A stretch of 47,699 nt of DNA from an uncultured Gilliamella sp. (GCA_946480175.1 CAMLIK010000011.1:1-47699), one strand, 5' to 3'; counted from the first letter of the stretch, positions 1 to 9,931 are shown. Translations and numbers: made by a program. Notes: generated by a model from the letters alone, not told the origin.

Positions 1-658
1 ATGTCAGAGTATTAATACCCATTAATTCACCTTTAGTGTTAACTAAAGCACCACCGGAATTACCATGATTAATGGACGCATCAGTTTGAATAAAATTTTG
101 TCGACGATATGGACTGAGTCCATCACGCCCTGTCGCACTAATAATTCCTTGGGTAATGGTTTGACCAATATTGTATGGATTACCAATAGCTAACACTACA
201 TCACCAATTTTCGGATCTCGTTTAGGATTTATATGTATAGTTGGGATATTAGTTGCCTCTATCTTAAGTACAGCAATATCAACTAACTTATCAGAACCTA
301 TAGGCAATGCTTCATAAATTCGACCATCTTGCAATGCAACAATAATCTGTTCGGCGCCATCAACAACGTGATAATTGGTGACGATATAACCATGCTCACT
401 CATAATTACACCCGATCCTAATGGTGTGATTGGGGGTTCTTGCGATTGTTCTGGAATGGAACTGATTGAGCGACTATATATATTAACGACTGCTGGAGCA
501 GCAATCTTAACCGCATCAGAATAACTCATAGGCTCATCATTAAAAATAGATCTTGAAAAATCAGATTGGGTTCCATTTCTTAAAGAAGGAAAAATAATGA
601 GTAACACTATCGCTAAAACAGCACCAATTAATATTGGCCAAAGAAACTTTTTAAGCAT
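1..658 (-). CDS. degS: DegS, inner-membrane site-1 serine protease (3' end outside window)
   Basis: The gene starts at 658 and runs off the window edge; 219 codons are visible, against about 355 in E. coli DegS. The N-terminus is one membrane anchor (about residues 6-26). A trypsin-like HtrA protease domain follows with TNYHVVD (catalytic His about 98), VDIAVLKI (Asp) and GNSGGALVN (Ser). The single PDZ domain expected for DegS would lie outside the window. In the family, DegS senses misfolded outer-membrane porins through its PDZ domain and makes the first cut in the anti-sigma factor RseA, releasing sigma E. It follows degQ in the same order as in E. coli. The membrane anchor in place of a cleavable signal peptide separates it from DegQ. 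Confidence 0.93.
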   Translation of the reverse strand, partial: MLKKFLWPILIGAVLAIVLLIIFPSLRNGTQSDFSRSIFNDEPMSYSDAVKIAAPAVVNIYSRSISSIPEQSQEPPITPLGSGVIMSEHGYIVTNYHVVDGAEQIIVALQDGRIYEALPIGSDKLVDIAVLKIEATNIPTIHINPKRDPKIGDVVLAIGNPYNIGQTITQGIISATGRDGLSPYRRQNFIQTDASINHGNSGGALVNTKGELMGINTLT

Positions 659-730
659 AATTATTATTAGCAAGAAGAGAATAGTTGATAGGATTCTATC
701 ATAACTAACTGAGCGTTAAAATGGAGTTTT

Positions 731-751
731 CGTCGATGCAAAGCATCGACG
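731..751 (-). terminator. Hairpin between degQ and degS
   Basis: CGTCGATGC and GCATCGACG form a perfect 9-bp stem with a 3-nt loop, just after the degQ stop. On the minus strand it is followed by AAAAC, not a T-run. It is therefore more likely an intercistronic or attenuating hairpin than a full intrinsic terminator. Confidence 0.4.
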
Positions 752-771
752 ATTTATAGCGAGATAATCAC

Positions 772-2148
772 TTAGCGTAAAATAAGATATAGACGGCTAT
801 CACCTCTGACAATATTTAAAGCAATTGCCGAAGGATTGCTATCAATAATTTTACGTAGATCGGAAATACTTTCGACTCTCGTCTTATTCACTCCTGTGAT
901 AAGATCGCCTTCTTGTAAACTTAAACGAGAAGCAGGTGAATTTTTAGCAATACTTTCAATCAATACACCTTTTTGACCTTTTACATCACCATTAGTCAAT
1001 GTTGCTCCATCAAGCGCTGGATGAAGAGATTTAGCCTCGGTACTTAATTGATCACTGTTCTTCAATTTAACTTCAACAGAAATCTCTTTACCATCACGAA
1101 TTAAACCTAATTTAACGGTACGACCAGCACCAGTTGTTGCGATTTTAGCACGTAATTCTGCGAAACTATCAACCGGTTTACCATCCATTGAGATGATGAC
1201 ATCACCAGATTTAATACCTGCATCTTTCGCGGCTGAATCGTCCATCACTTCACTAACAAAGGCACCCTTCTGTACTTCAAGGTCAAATGCTTTAGCGATA
1301 TCTGATGTTAATTCGTTACCTTTTATACCTAAAACACCTCGTTTAACTTCACCATATTCAATAAGTTGAGAAGTTAAACTCTTAACCATATTACTAGGTA
1401 TAGCAAAACCAATGCCTACATTACCACCACTTGGTGCAATAATAGCGGTATTTATCCCAACTAGTTCACCGTTTAAGTTAACTAAAGCACCACCTGAATT
1501 ACCTTGGTTAATTGAAGCATCGGTTTGAATGAAATTCTCAAATCCATTCATACTTAGACCACTACGTGCTAAGGCTGAAATAATACCTGATGTAACTGTT
1601 TGACCGATACCAAATGGATTACCAATTGCAACGGCGTAATCTCCAACTCGAGCTTTATCTGAATCAGCAAGTTTAATTGCGATCAATTTTTTAGCATCAT
1701 CTACTTTTAATAAAGCAATATCACTTTGCGGATCTTTACCAATTAATTTTGCTTGATATTCATGACCATCGTTTAAGACAACAGTGATTTTGTCAGCGTT
1801 ATCAATAACATGATTATTAGTAACAATATAACCTTTTTCAGCATCAATAATTACACCAGATCCTAACCCTGAAAATGCTCTTGACTGGCTATCTGGATAA
1901 CCAAAAAACCGTCTAAATTCTTCCGGCATATTATTTTGCATTTTAGCCGTACCTTCAACTTTAATACTGACTACTGAAGGTAAGACAGTTTCCAACATTG
2001 GAGCCAACGATGGTTGCTGTTGATTATTATCTGTTGGTAAAAATGGAAATGCAGCATAAGCATTAGATAATGTGGTTAAACTTAAACCTAAGCTTAATGC
2101 AATTACGCTCAATACTTTTTTGGGTTTTCGTAAAGAATGACTCATCAT
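772..2148 (-). CDS. degQ: DegQ/DegP-type periplasmic serine endoprotease
   Basis: 458 residues, close to E. coli DegQ (455). There is a Sec signal peptide (basic start, hydrophobic core about residues 11-26, likely cleavage after NAYA). The HtrA protease domain has His113 in TNNHVID, Asp143 in SDIALLK and Ser218 in GNSGGALVN. Two PDZ domains follow (about 265-360 and 375-455). The family degrades, and in part refolds, misfolded periplasmic proteins. The short LoopA region and the position next to degS favour DegQ over DegP. Two ATGs begin the frame; AGAGAG lies 4-5 nt before the first, so that start was kept. Confidence 0.93.
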   Translation of the reverse strand: MMSHSLRKPKKVLSVIALSLGLSLTTLSNAYAAFPFLPTDNNQQQPSLAPMLETVLPSVVSIKVEGTAKMQNNMPEEFRRFFGYPDSQSRAFSGLGSGVIIDAEKGYIVTNNHVIDNADKITVVLNDGHEYQAKLIGKDPQSDIALLKVDDAKKLIAIKLADSDKARVGDYAVAIGNPFGIGQTVTSGIISALARSGLSMNGFENFIQTDASINQGNSGGALVNLNGELVGINTAIIAPSGGNVGIGFAIPSNMVKSLTSQLIEYGEVKRGVLGIKGNELTSDIAKAFDLEVQKGAFVSEVMDDSAAKDAGIKSGDVIISMDGKPVDSFAELRAKIATTGAGRTVKLGLIRDGKEISVEVKLKNSDQLSTEAKSLHPALDGATLTNGDVKGQKGVLIESIAKNSPASRLSLQEGDLITGVNKTRVESISDLRKIIDSNPSAIALNIVRGDSRLYLILR

Positions 2149-2228
2149 GAAACTCTCTTATTTAAAGAATTTATATTTAAAACATAAATTTCGTTAATCT
2201 AATCAGACTAGGAAATATTTAAGGTTAA

Positions 2229-2636
2229 TTAAGATTTAACATCATCACTTTTGAATAATCCTGAAGGATTATCTGCATAGTCTTTAGGCTGTTTTTCAAG
2301 CGTTAGTTCGTTTTTAACAATTATATCATTATTGACTGCTTCTAAATCAATCATCGGCATGTCATCGGTAGTTACAAATTGTCCTGAAGTTTCAGCAATA
2401 TGTTCATATAAGCGGCGAAAATCTTTAGCCATATTGTCCAATATTTCAGCGCTATGCGAAAAATGTTTAACCATCATTTGTTTTTGAGATGCTAATTCTT
2501 CTTGAGCTTGTTCCAATTCACGTTTAACTTTTGTATATTTACGCCCTTTTTGAGAAACAAAATTCATGAATATCATACCTATAATGAATCCGATTATTAG
2601 GCCTATGACAATATAGGTCATCATACTTTTGTCCAT
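2229..2636 (-). CDS. zapG: ZapG (YhcB, DUF1043) envelope/division protein
   Basis: 135 residues against 132 in E. coli. One N-terminal membrane helix (about residues 7-25) is followed by a cytoplasmic coiled coil (about 32-80, rich in Glu, Gln and Lys) and a low-complexity acidic tail. That is the architecture of YhcB/ZapG, which links cell division with peptidoglycan and envelope synthesis. It lies directly upstream of degQ, as in E. coli, and 43 nt downstream of the DUF721 gene. The identification rests on this synteny plus the helix/coiled-coil pattern. Confidence 0.88.
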   Translation of the reverse strand: MDKSMMTYIVIGLIIGFIIGMIFMNFVSQKGRKYTKVKRELEQAQEELASQKQMMVKHFSHSAEILDNMAKDFRRLYEHIAETSGQFVTTDDMPMIDLEAVNNDIIVKNELTLEKQPKDYADNPSGLFKSDDVKS

Positions 2637-2679
2637 ATCTCACTCCTGTATCTTTGCATAATTATAAATATTGTTTAAC

Positions 2680-3141
2680 TTATTTTGCATGGTTAGCAAG
2701 TTTAATCAATTGTTTTTTTAGTTTTTCAGGCGCATGCTCTGCCACTGCATTTAAATATTTTGCTGTTTGGATTGTAATCACATTATTAATTTTAGCATTC
2801 TTATCAAAAAAATTAACTGATTGCGAATAATTTGTCGCAATAGCAGGATTGATCTTATATTGAATAGAGGATAACGAAGGTAAGATTTTTTTACGTATAG
2901 CTGAAATTAAATTACTTTGTTCATATTTTATTCTTGTTAACCAGTTAGCCGAACTAACCTCAAGAATAAGAACACCTTGACGATAATTTGCAACTCTATA
3001 TTGCTGGTTTAACGGCGTTGGAAGTAATTCATCAACAACTTTCGCTAATTGACTCAATGCTAATGTCCTTTCGTGTATCTGGGATAATAAAGACCCTTGT
3101 GACAAAAGATTGGTCAACATTTTTGGCTCATTATCACGCAT
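2680..3141 (-). CDS. dciA: DUF721/DciA-type protein, probable replicative helicase loader
   Basis: 153 residues. The central part (about residues 30-100) reads like the DUF721/DciA fold: a short helix, then YRQGVLILEVSSANWLTRIK, where a conserved Trp follows the beta strand, then a helix of the type QSNLISAIRKKI. DciA proteins bind DnaB and help load the replicative helicase in the many bacteria that lack phage-derived DnaC or DnaI; E. coli has DnaC and no DciA. The C-terminal third is basic and poorly conserved, as usual for the family. It heads a minus-strand cluster with zapG and degQ. Assignment to DUF721 is fairly firm; helicase loading is inferred from the family. Confidence 0.68.
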   Translation of the reverse strand: MRDNEPKMLTNLLSQGSLLSQIHERTLALSQLAKVVDELLPTPLNQQYRVANYRQGVLILEVSSANWLTRIKYEQSNLISAIRKKILPSLSSIQYKINPAIATNYSQSVNFFDKNAKINNVITIQTAKYLNAVAEHAPEKLKKQLIKLANHAK

Positions 3142-3320
3142 GAATTAGTTTTATCCTTCTTTTTTGCTAAAATTAATGCTAATTAATTTTTAACATAAAC
3201 AACTCAATACTTAGTAATTTACCTGATCTAGTTAAAAAAGTCGTGTAAAAAAATAATATTTACAGTTTATTTGAATTATTGAAAATGAATTGAAAGACTA
3301 AACAAAATAATTAGGCATCC

Positions 3321-3364
3321 TAAAAAAATAATAGGTAGAATCAAAAAAATTTGATCCTACCTAT
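3321..3364 (-). terminator. Intrinsic terminator of the uxuB-uxaC-exuT operon
   Basis: A 14-bp stem with one mismatch (ATAGGTAG-ATCAAA arms, 4-nt loop) lies 26 nt after the exuT stop. On the minus strand it is followed by TATTTTTTTA, a good U-tract. Confidence 0.85.
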
Positions 3365-3389
3365 ATTATTATTAATTATTTATTAGTGA

Positions 3390-4655
3390 TTAATCAGTAG
3401 CTCTAACTCGTTTTTCTCGAATAAATGTCCAAAGGACAATTGCACCAATTACATCAAAGAAAGCTAGTGCAATAAAGAAAGGACCAAAACCAATTATACC
3501 TACAAATGCGCCAATGAAAAGGTTAAATATTAGCTGGCCTGTCCAAGCACAAGCACCTGCCATTCCAACAGCTGTCGCAACCTGATTTTTCTTGAATAAA
3601 TCGCCACCTAAAGTTGATGCAACAGTAGATAATAATTGATGAGAGAACCCTCCAAGACTGATTAAAAATACTGCTAAGTATGGATTTTCAACTATACTAA
3701 CAAAGCCAATTGTCATCATTAACACCGCGCCGATAGTAAAGGTAATTAATCTTGAATTTATTAATGATATTCCACGATCATTAAAAAACTTAGCAACAAA
3801 ACCACTTGCTAGACAACCTAGATCTGCCATTAAAAATGGTAACCAAACAAACATAGCAATTTCTTTTAAACTAAAATGCAATGTTTCAACAAAGAATATT
3901 GGTACCCAAAAATTGATTGTTCCCCATGCAGGGTCAGCAAGAAAACGGGCTATACCAATACCCCAGAAATTACGCTGACTAAGGATTGTTTTAATGGATA
4001 CTTTTTCTTTTTTGTTATTGCTGTCCAAATATTTTTCTTGTCCTGCTTCAATATACTCTTTTTCTTCAGGAGATAATATTTTTGAATCTTTAGGATCACG
4101 ATAAAAACTAAACCATGCAAATGCAGCAAGTAATGCTAGAGAGCCAGAAACAACAAAAGCAAATTGCCAACCTTTAAATAAAATACACCAAGCAATTAAA
4201 GGCGGAGCTAACATAGCACCGAAAGAGGTACCCATATTAAACACACCTGACGCAATACCCCTCTCTTTTGCTGGAAACCATATTGATGCAGTTTTTATTC
4301 CTGCTGGAATAGCTGATGCTTCACTAAAGCCCATCACCCCACGCATGAAAGCTAAACCTTGCCAAGTACCTGTCAAAGCATGCCCCATGGTTGCTAGCCC
4401 CCAAATTACGGCACAGATAGCAAATCCTAGTCTTAGACCAATAGTATCAATAAAGAAGCCCATGATAGGTTGACCTATTGTGTAAGCTAACTGGAATGCA
4501 CTGACGATCCAAGAATATTGCTCTTTAGTAATACCCGTAGTTTCTAAAATTGTCGGCGCAGCAACGCCTAATGCCGTTCGATCAAGATAATTGATAATTG
4601 TAATAGCGCAGACAAGTAAAATCATGCACCATCGAAATTTTGGAATTTTTCTCAT
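3390..4655 (-). CDS. exuT: ExuT-type hexuronate MFS transporter
   Basis: 421 residues with about 12 membrane segments, of the anion:cation symporter group of the major facilitator superfamily. The start (INYLDRTALGVAAP), RGVMGFSEASAIPAGIK and the central YRDPKDS/LSPEE loop are typical of ExuT and GudP-like carriers. E. coli ExuT imports glucuronate and galacturonate by proton symport. The gene is last in the minus-strand operon uxuB-uxaC-exuT, 41 nt after uxaC, and is followed by a strong terminator. The operon context favours hexuronate over glucarate/galactarate as substrate. Control should come from the UxuR operator and CRP site upstream of uxuB. Confidence 0.88.
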   Translation of the reverse strand: MRKIPKFRWCMILLVCAITIINYLDRTALGVAAPTILETTGITKEQYSWIVSAFQLAYTIGQPIMGFFIDTIGLRLGFAICAVIWGLATMGHALTGTWQGLAFMRGVMGFSEASAIPAGIKTASIWFPAKERGIASGVFNMGTSFGAMLAPPLIAWCILFKGWQFAFVVSGSLALLAAFAWFSFYRDPKDSKILSPEEKEYIEAGQEKYLDSNNKKEKVSIKTILSQRNFWGIGIARFLADPAWGTINFWVPIFFVETLHFSLKEIAMFVWLPFLMADLGCLASGFVAKFFNDRGISLINSRLITFTIGAVLMMTIGFVSIVENPYLAVFLISLGGFSHQLLSTVASTLGGDLFKKNQVATAVGMAGACAWTGQLIFNLFIGAFVGIIGFGPFFIALAFFDVIGAIVLWTFIREKRVRATD

Positions 4656-4696
4656 TTCGTTTCCTTCGTCCTATTTAATGTTAATTCGTATTATTA

Positions 4697-6103
4697 CTAT
4701 TTAGAAAAATAATGATTTGCATTGTTGAAACAAATATTGCTTATCATGTTGCCAACCAAGTCAAAATCAGCCGGAATTTCTCCATTTTCCATCCAATTAC
4801 CGACCAGATTACAAAGAATCCGTCTAAAATATTCATGTCTGGTAAATGATAAGAAACTACGGGAATCAGTTAACATACCAACAAATTGACTTAATAATCC
4901 CATTTGAGAAAGTTGCATCAACTGGCGTTCCATGCCATCTTTCTGGTCATTGAACCACCAGCCCGAACCAAACTGAATTTTTCCGGCAATACCTGAACCT
5001 TGAAAGTTGCCAGCCATTGTCGCTAAAACTTCGTTATCACGAGGGTTTAAACAATATAAAATAGTTTTCGGTAATTCGTCAGTTAAGTCTAAAATACCTA
5101 ATAATGAAGAGAGTGGTTCGGCAATTGGTCTATCGCCAATTGAATCAAATCCAGCATCAGGGCCAAGTAATTTAAACATTCTTTGATTATTATTACGTAG
5201 CGCACCTAAGTGTAATTGCATTACCCAATTGCGTTTGTGATATTGTTTACCTAACCAAACCAGTACCGCGGTACTAAATTGAGCAATTTCTAATTCAGAA
5301 AGGGATTGATTAGCAAGGCGTTTTGTTATTATTTGATCAAGCTGTTTTTCGCTAGGAATGTCGGCATAACGTAAAATTTCAATACCATGATCTGATGCTT
5401 CACAGCCATGCTGTTGAAAATGATCTAGGCGTTTAGTTAATGCACAAAGTAGTTTGTCAAAATTATTAATTTCGATATCAGTAACCTGGCCTAATTGAGC
5501 AATATAATCAACAAAGCCTGTTAGTTCGATTTTAAAGACTTTATCTGGTCGCCAACTAGGCCTTACTTTCGTTTGCAATGAGCCATCTAATGCAATTTGT
5601 TTATGATATTCAAGTGAATCAATAGGATCGTCTGTTGTGCCTACAGCTTTGACATTCATTTGCGTCAAAATACCACGTGTTGAAAATTCAGCCGTCGCTA
5701 ATTTAGCATTTGCCTCTGTCCAAATTTTATCTGCTGTTTTTTCATTAAGAAGAATATCTTTTATACCAAATGGTGTTTTTAACTCTAAATGAGTCCAATG
5801 ATAAATTGGATTTCCAAGCGTCAAAGGAACAACTTTTGCCCAAGTTAGATATTTTTCATAATCAGAAGCATCACCTGTGATAAATTTTTCATCGATACCT
5901 GCGGTGCGTAATACACGCCATTTATAGTGATCACCAGCTAACCAAATTTCAGCTAAATTACCAAAATTTTTATTTTCGGCAATATCTTTTGGCGGTAAAT
6001 GGCAATGATAATCATATATAGGTTGATCTTTAGCGTAATCAAAATACAGTTTTTCAGCCACATCAGTTTGTAACAAAAAGTTATCATCTAAAAATTTTTT
6101 CAT
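4697..6103 (-). CDS. uxaC: UxaC, glucuronate/galacturonate isomerase
   Basis: 468 residues (E. coli 470). It converts D-glucuronate to D-fructuronate and D-galacturonate to D-tagaturonate in the cytoplasm. The family-defining YDYHCHLPP near residue 31 carries the metal-binding HxH of the amidohydrolase-like fold. [35 protein letters not shown] and the late [22 protein letters not shown] are further family blocks. It lies 15 nt downstream of uxuB and 41 nt upstream of exuT. Because UxaC serves both hexuronates, it links this glucuronate cluster with the GH28 pectin unit at the right end of the window. Confidence 0.96.
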   Translation of the reverse strand: MKKFLDDNFLLQTDVAEKLYFDYAKDQPIYDYHCHLPPKDIAENKNFGNLAEIWLAGDHYKWRVLRTAGIDEKFITGDASDYEKYLTWAKVVPLTLGNPIYHWTHLELKTPFGIKDILLNEKTADKIWTEANAKLATAEFSTRGILTQMNVKAVGTTDDPIDSLEYHKQIALDGSLQTKVRPSWRPDKVFKIELTGFVDYIAQLGQVTDIEINNFDKLLCALTKRLDHFQQHGCEASDHGIEILRYADIPSEKQLDQIITKRLANQSLSELEIAQFSTAVLVWLGKQYHKRNWVMQLHLGALRNNNQRMFKLLGPDAGFDSIGDRPIAEPLSSLLGILDLTDELPKTILYCLNPRDNEVLATMAGNFQGSGIAGKIQFGSGWWFNDQKDGMERQLMQLSQMGLLSQFVGMLTDSRSFLSFTRHEYFRRILCNLVGNWMENGEIPADFDLVGNMISNICFNNANHYFSK

Positions 6104-6118
6104 TGTTTTCAGTCCAAT

Positions 6119-7600
6119 TTATAAAGATAAATCCTTAATAGTTTGTTTAGCGCCTTTCTCCATTAATGAAAGATAATGTTTGGTTACCTTGTCTTTAAAT
6201 AATGGATTATTAGGCAGATCAAAGCCAAAAACAGCTTCCAAACTTAATAACATGTTAACTCGCTCTACACCATCATCACTAGCAGCAACAAGTCGTTTCA
6301 ATTCATCAACCATTGGGTCACGAATATCAATTATTTGGTTATGATCATCAATACCACCAACATATCGCATCCAGCCAGCTACCCCTAAAGCGAGTAATGA
6401 AAAATCAGAATTATGTTTGATATGCCAACGAATAGAATCAAGCATGCGTTGTGGTAATTTTTGGGTACCATCCATAGCAATTTGCCATGTTCTATGTTTT
6501 AGTGATGGGTTACTGAATCGTTCAATAAGTTTTTCAGCATATTGTTGTAAATTAACGTGCGAAGCAACATTTAAGGTTGGTGCTTGTTGTTGCAGCATTA
6601 ATGATAAAGTCGCTTTTTTATAATTTTCGTCATTCATACAATCATTAATATGCTCATAACCAGCTAAATAACCTAAATAAGCTAAAAATGAATGGCTACC
6701 ATTTAACATTCGAAGTTTCATTTCTTCATATGGAACAACATTATCAACAAATTCCGCACCAACTTCATTCCAATTAGGTCGTGCAGTAACAAAATTATCT
6801 TCAATAACCCATTGAATAAATGGCTCACAAGCAATACCACAAGGATCAAACATTCCACCTAATTCCTCTTGGATTTCTTCTAAGGTTTCAGGCGTTGCGG
6901 CAGGAACAATACGATCAACCATCGTACAAGGGAAAGTTGTATTGTTTTGAATCCATTTTGCTAGCTGTGGATCACGTGCATTAGCTAAATCTAAAATAGC
7001 TTTCTTCAAAACTAAGCCGTTTTCTGGCATGTTATCGCATGATAAAGCGGTAAATGATTTTAAGCCTCGTTGCATTCTTCTATTTAACGCTTCAACAATA
7101 ACGCCTGGTGCTGACATTGGTTTACTTGGCGAAGCTAAATCTGCTTTAATCAGGTCATTATCCAAATCTAACCCAGTTCCACCAGGTAACATGCAATAAC
7201 CTTTTTCTGTTACCGTTAATGAAACAATTTCAACAACAGGATCAGCCATTTTTTCTAAAATTTTTTCAATGCCATCTGTTGGTGCTAATAATGATTCTTT
7301 TACACTGCCAATAATATAGGCTTGTTTAGATGTTGCCCCTTTTTCAAGTACGGTATAAAGATGATCTTGTTTTCGAATATCATTGATTAACTCTTCACCA
7401 CCGACAATATTCACCTCACAAATAGCCCAATCACTATTACCTTTATTTAATAAACGATCAGTAAATAATGCTTGATGTGCTCTATGAAAAGCACCAAAAC
7501 CTATATGAACAATACGAGCTGTCATTGTTTCCCTATTGTATAAAGGTTTATGTTTGATTGATTGTGGGGTTTTTAATAAATTCAACATTTTACATACCAT
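6119..7600 (-). CDS. uxuB: UxuB, fructuronate reductase (mannonate oxidoreductase)
   Basis: 493 residues (E. coli 486), of the long-chain mannitol dehydrogenase family. It reduces D-fructuronate to D-mannonate with NADH. The N-terminal Rossmann motif reads RIVHIGFGAFHRAHQA (about residues 29-44). Later come SCDNMPENG, MVDRIVPAATPETLEEIQ and EEMKLRMLNGSHSFLAYLG, whose K-x-R-x-L-N-G-x-H block is catalytic in this family. First gene of the operon with uxaC (15-nt gap) and exuT. The start is uncertain: neither the ATG at 7600 nor that at 7588 has a clear Shine-Dalgarno sequence. Confidence 0.95.
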   Translation of the reverse strand: MVCKMLNLLKTPQSIKHKPLYNRETMTARIVHIGFGAFHRAHQALFTDRLLNKGNSDWAICEVNIVGGEELINDIRKQDHLYTVLEKGATSKQAYIIGSVKESLLAPTDGIEKILEKMADPVVEIVSLTVTEKGYCMLPGGTGLDLDNDLIKADLASPSKPMSAPGVIVEALNRRMQRGLKSFTALSCDNMPENGLVLKKAILDLANARDPQLAKWIQNNTTFPCTMVDRIVPAATPETLEEIQEELGGMFDPCGIACEPFIQWVIEDNFVTARPNWNEVGAEFVDNVVPYEEMKLRMLNGSHSFLAYLGYLAGYEHINDCMNDENYKKATLSLMLQQQAPTLNVASHVNLQQYAEKLIERFSNPSLKHRTWQIAMDGTQKLPQRMLDSIRWHIKHNSDFSLLALGVAGWMRYVGGIDDHNQIIDIRDPMVDELKRLVAASDDGVERVNMLLSLEAVFGFDLPNNPLFKDKVTKHYLSLMEKGAKQTIKDLSL

Positions 7601-7679
7601 AATTAACTAGTTAACAATATTTATTGGTTAGACATATTTCCACTTGTTAGCAAAATTTTCATCTTTATTTTTCAATTTT

Positions 7680-7695
7680 TGTGATTTAAGTCACA
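7680..7695. promoter_or_regulatory. CRP binding site in the uxuB-uxuR intergenic region
   Basis: TGTGATTTAAGTCACA matches the CRP consensus TGTGA-N6-TCACA at every defined base and lies between the divergent uxuB and uxuR genes. Cyclic-AMP activation of hexuronate genes is established in enterobacteria. From the -10 element TATAAT at 7772-7777 it would be centred at about -96 for uxuR. Confidence 0.85.
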
Positions 7696-7750
7696 TTTTT
7701 TGGTTTATTTTGTGAGGATGTTTGTTAAAATCTTTATAATATGTGACAGT

Positions 7751-7764
7751 ATTGGTATACCAAT
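7751..7764. promoter_or_regulatory. UxuR/ExuR operator
   Basis: ATTGGTATACCAAT is a perfect 14-bp palindrome identical to the core of the known UxuR/ExuR box of enterobacteria. It lies just upstream of a TATAAT (-10, 7772-7777) facing uxuR and would cover the -35 regions of both divergent promoters. One operator can therefore control uxuB-uxaC-exuT and uxuR-uxuA together, relieved by fructuronate or another hexuronate in E. coli. Confidence 0.85.
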
Positions 7765-7868
7765 TTAACGGTATAATATATTTCTTTTATTATTAACTTA
7801 GAGGAGTTGTGATAATTAGCGTATAATCATCTTCGATAAACTTAATAGTATTCTGAGGATTATAGATT

Positions 7869-8630
7869 ATGCCAAGGGTCAATCGACTCTATCAAGAAAT
7901 TGGTAATGAGTTAAAATCATTATTAAAAAGTGGAACCTTTAAAATTGGGGACCGACTACCACCAGAAAGAGATATTGCTGAAACATTTAATGTTAGCAGA
8001 ACAGTAGTTCGAGAAGCATTAATTATGTTGGAGCTAGAAAAATTAATCGCAGTAAAAAAAGGTTCTGGTGTTTATGTAATAAGTTTACCTGACGAATCCT
8101 TATCTGAAAAAGATAGAGAAATTGAGGAAGAAGATTTTGGCCCTTTTGAGTTGTTACAAGCTAGGCAACTTATTGAAAGCAACATTGCCGCATTTGCTGC
8201 TTCTCAAATTGTAAAGTCCGACGTTGTTGAGTTAAGAGCTATATTAGAACAAGAACGTCAGATCTTAGAGCAAGATGTGCTTGATGACTATAGCGCTGAT
8301 GAAATGTTTCATATTGCAATAGCACGAGCCACAAAAAACTCAATACTTGAGCGTTCGTTAGAAGACCTATGGGCTAAACGTTCATCAAGTAAAATGTGGG
8401 ATCAACTGCAAAGTAGAATAACCGATCATAGTTACCGAAAAAAATGGTTATATGATCATGAAAAAATTCTACAAGCATTACAGTTAAAAGATGCAATGGC
8501 TGCACGCCATGCTATGTGGCAACACTTAGAAAATGTTAAACAAACATTAATGACGGTTTCTGACAGTGAAGATCCAAATTTTGATGGTTATTTATTTGAT
8601 TCTATTCCGGTTACTATTGTTAACCAATAG
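7869..8630 (+). CDS. uxuR: UxuR/ExuR, GntR-family (FadR subfamily) hexuronate repressor
   Basis: 253 residues (E. coli UxuR 257, ExuR 258). An N-terminal winged helix-turn-helix (about residues 5-75) contains IGDRLPPERDIAETFNVSRTVVREALIMLELE, the GntR signature. A C-terminal all-helical FCD ligand-binding domain (about 95-230) carries metal-binding His residues, for example in FHIAIARATKN. It regulates glucuronate/fructuronate use. The divergent position and the operator at 7751-7764 make autoregulation likely. UxuR and ExuR are paralogues that cannot be told apart reliably here; linkage to uxuA favours UxuR. Confidence 0.9.
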   Translation: MPRVNRLYQEIGNELKSLLKSGTFKIGDRLPPERDIAETFNVSRTVVREALIMLELEKLIAVKKGSGVYVISLPDESLSEKDREIEEEDFGPFELLQARQLIESNIAAFAASQIVKSDVVELRAILEQERQILEQDVLDDYSADEMFHIAIARATKNSILERSLEDLWAKRSSSKMWDQLQSRITDHSYRKKWLYDHEKILQALQLKDAMAARHAMWQHLENVKQTLMTVSDSEDPNFDGYLFDSIPVTIVNQ

Positions 8631-8705
8631 AAACAAATATGCATTGTTTACGGATCTTCATATTTGAATAATTTAATAAATGAAGAATCATTGAGGAGAT
8701 TTTAG

Positions 8706-9887
8706 ATGGAACAAACAATGCGTTGGTTTGGACCTAACGACCCTGTATCATTGGACGATATTAGACAGTCAGGGGCAACAGGAATTGTTACAGCCTTACA
8801 TCATATACCTAATGGTGAAGTTTGGACAATTGAGGAAATTCAAAAACGAAAAAAAATGATTGAAGATAAAGGCCTCACTTGGTCTGTTGTCGAAAGTATC
8901 CCTGTTCACGAAGAAATTAAAACCCATTCCGGCAATGTAGAACAGCATATTGCCAATTATCAACAATCAATTCGTAATTTAGCCGAATGTGGTATCGACA
9001 CGGTTTGTTACAATTTTATGCCGGTATTAGATTGGACTCGTACCGATCTTGGTTACCAATTAGCTGATGGTTCAAAAGCACTTCGGTTTGATCAAATTGC
9101 TTTTGCAGCATTTGATATTCATATTTTAAAACGGCCTAATGCTGAAAAAGATTACACTCCAGAAGATATACTGGCAGCAAAAAGTTATTTTGAACAAATG
9201 TCTCAAGCCGATAAAGATAAACTGGTTGGCAATATTATTGCTGGTTTACCAGGTGCTGAAGAGGGTTATTCACTCGATCAATTCCGAGCCCATCTTGCCA
9301 CTTATGATGGTATTGATAAAGCTAAGTTACGCGAAAATTTTGCTTATTTCTTAAAAGCCATCGTTCCAGTGGCAGAAGAAGTTGGCGTAGTTCTAACCGT
9401 TCATCCAGATGATCCTCCTAGACCAATTTTAGGTTTACCACGCATTGTTTCGACTATCGAAGATATGCAATGGATGAAAGAGACTGTTGACAGTATCCAT
9501 AACGGGTTCTGTTTTTGTACTGGTTCTTATGGTGTTCGTAGCGATAATGATCTAGTTACAATGGCTGAAAAATTTGCTGATCGAGTACATTTTATTCATC
9601 TACGCGCAACGGTTCGTGAAGATAATCCATTATCTTTTCATGAAGGCGATCATCTAGCCGGGGATGTTGATATGTATGGCGTGATTAAAGTACTTATTGC
9701 TGAAGAAGAACGACGTAAAAAGGCGGGAATTAAACGTCTAATACCTGTTCGTCCAGATCACGGTCACCAAATGCTTGATGATCTGAATAAAAAAACTAAT
9801 CCAGGTTATTCGGCGATAGGCCGCTTAAGAGGTCTAGCAGAAATTCGTGGCGTTGAATATGCAATTAGACGTGCATTTTTTGAGTAA
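8706..9887 (+). CDS. uxuA: UxuA, mannonate dehydratase
   Basis: 393 residues (E. coli 394), a TIM-barrel enzyme that dehydrates D-mannonate to 2-keto-3-deoxygluconate using Mn2+ or Fe2+. It begins [20 protein letters not shown] as in E. coli. [57 protein letters not shown] and VRPDHGHQM carry the Cys, His and Asp metal-binding and catalytic residues. GAGGAG lies about 8 nt before the ATG. It is 75 nt after uxuR with no terminator between, so uxuR-uxuA is one unit, closed by the hairpin at 9908. KDG kinase and aldolase are not in the window. Confidence 0.96.
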   Translation: MEQTMRWFGPNDPVSLDDIRQSGATGIVTALHHIPNGEVWTIEEIQKRKKMIEDKGLTWSVVESIPVHEEIKTHSGNVEQHIANYQQSIRNLAECGIDTVCYNFMPVLDWTRTDLGYQLADGSKALRFDQIAFAAFDIHILKRPNAEKDYTPEDILAAKSYFEQMSQADKDKLVGNIIAGLPGAEEGYSLDQFRAHLATYDGIDKAKLRENFAYFLKAIVPVAEEVGVVLTVHPDDPPRPILGLPRIVSTIEDMQWMKETVDSIHNGFCFCTGSYGVRSDNDLVTMAEKFADRVHFIHLRATVREDNPLSFHEGDHLAGDVDMYGVIKVLIAEEERRKKAGIKRLIPVRPDHGHQMLDDLNKKTNPGYSAIGRLRGLAEIRGVEYAIRRAFFE

Positions 9888-9907
9888 AACTGATTCTCTT
9901 TACTAAC

Positions 9908-9931
9908 AAGCCCATAATAATGGGCTTTTTT
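9908..9931 (+). terminator. Intrinsic terminator of uxuR-uxuA
   Basis: AAGCCCAT and ATGGGCTT form an 8-bp stem with loop AATA, followed by TTTT, 20 nt after the uxuA stop. Confidence 0.9.
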
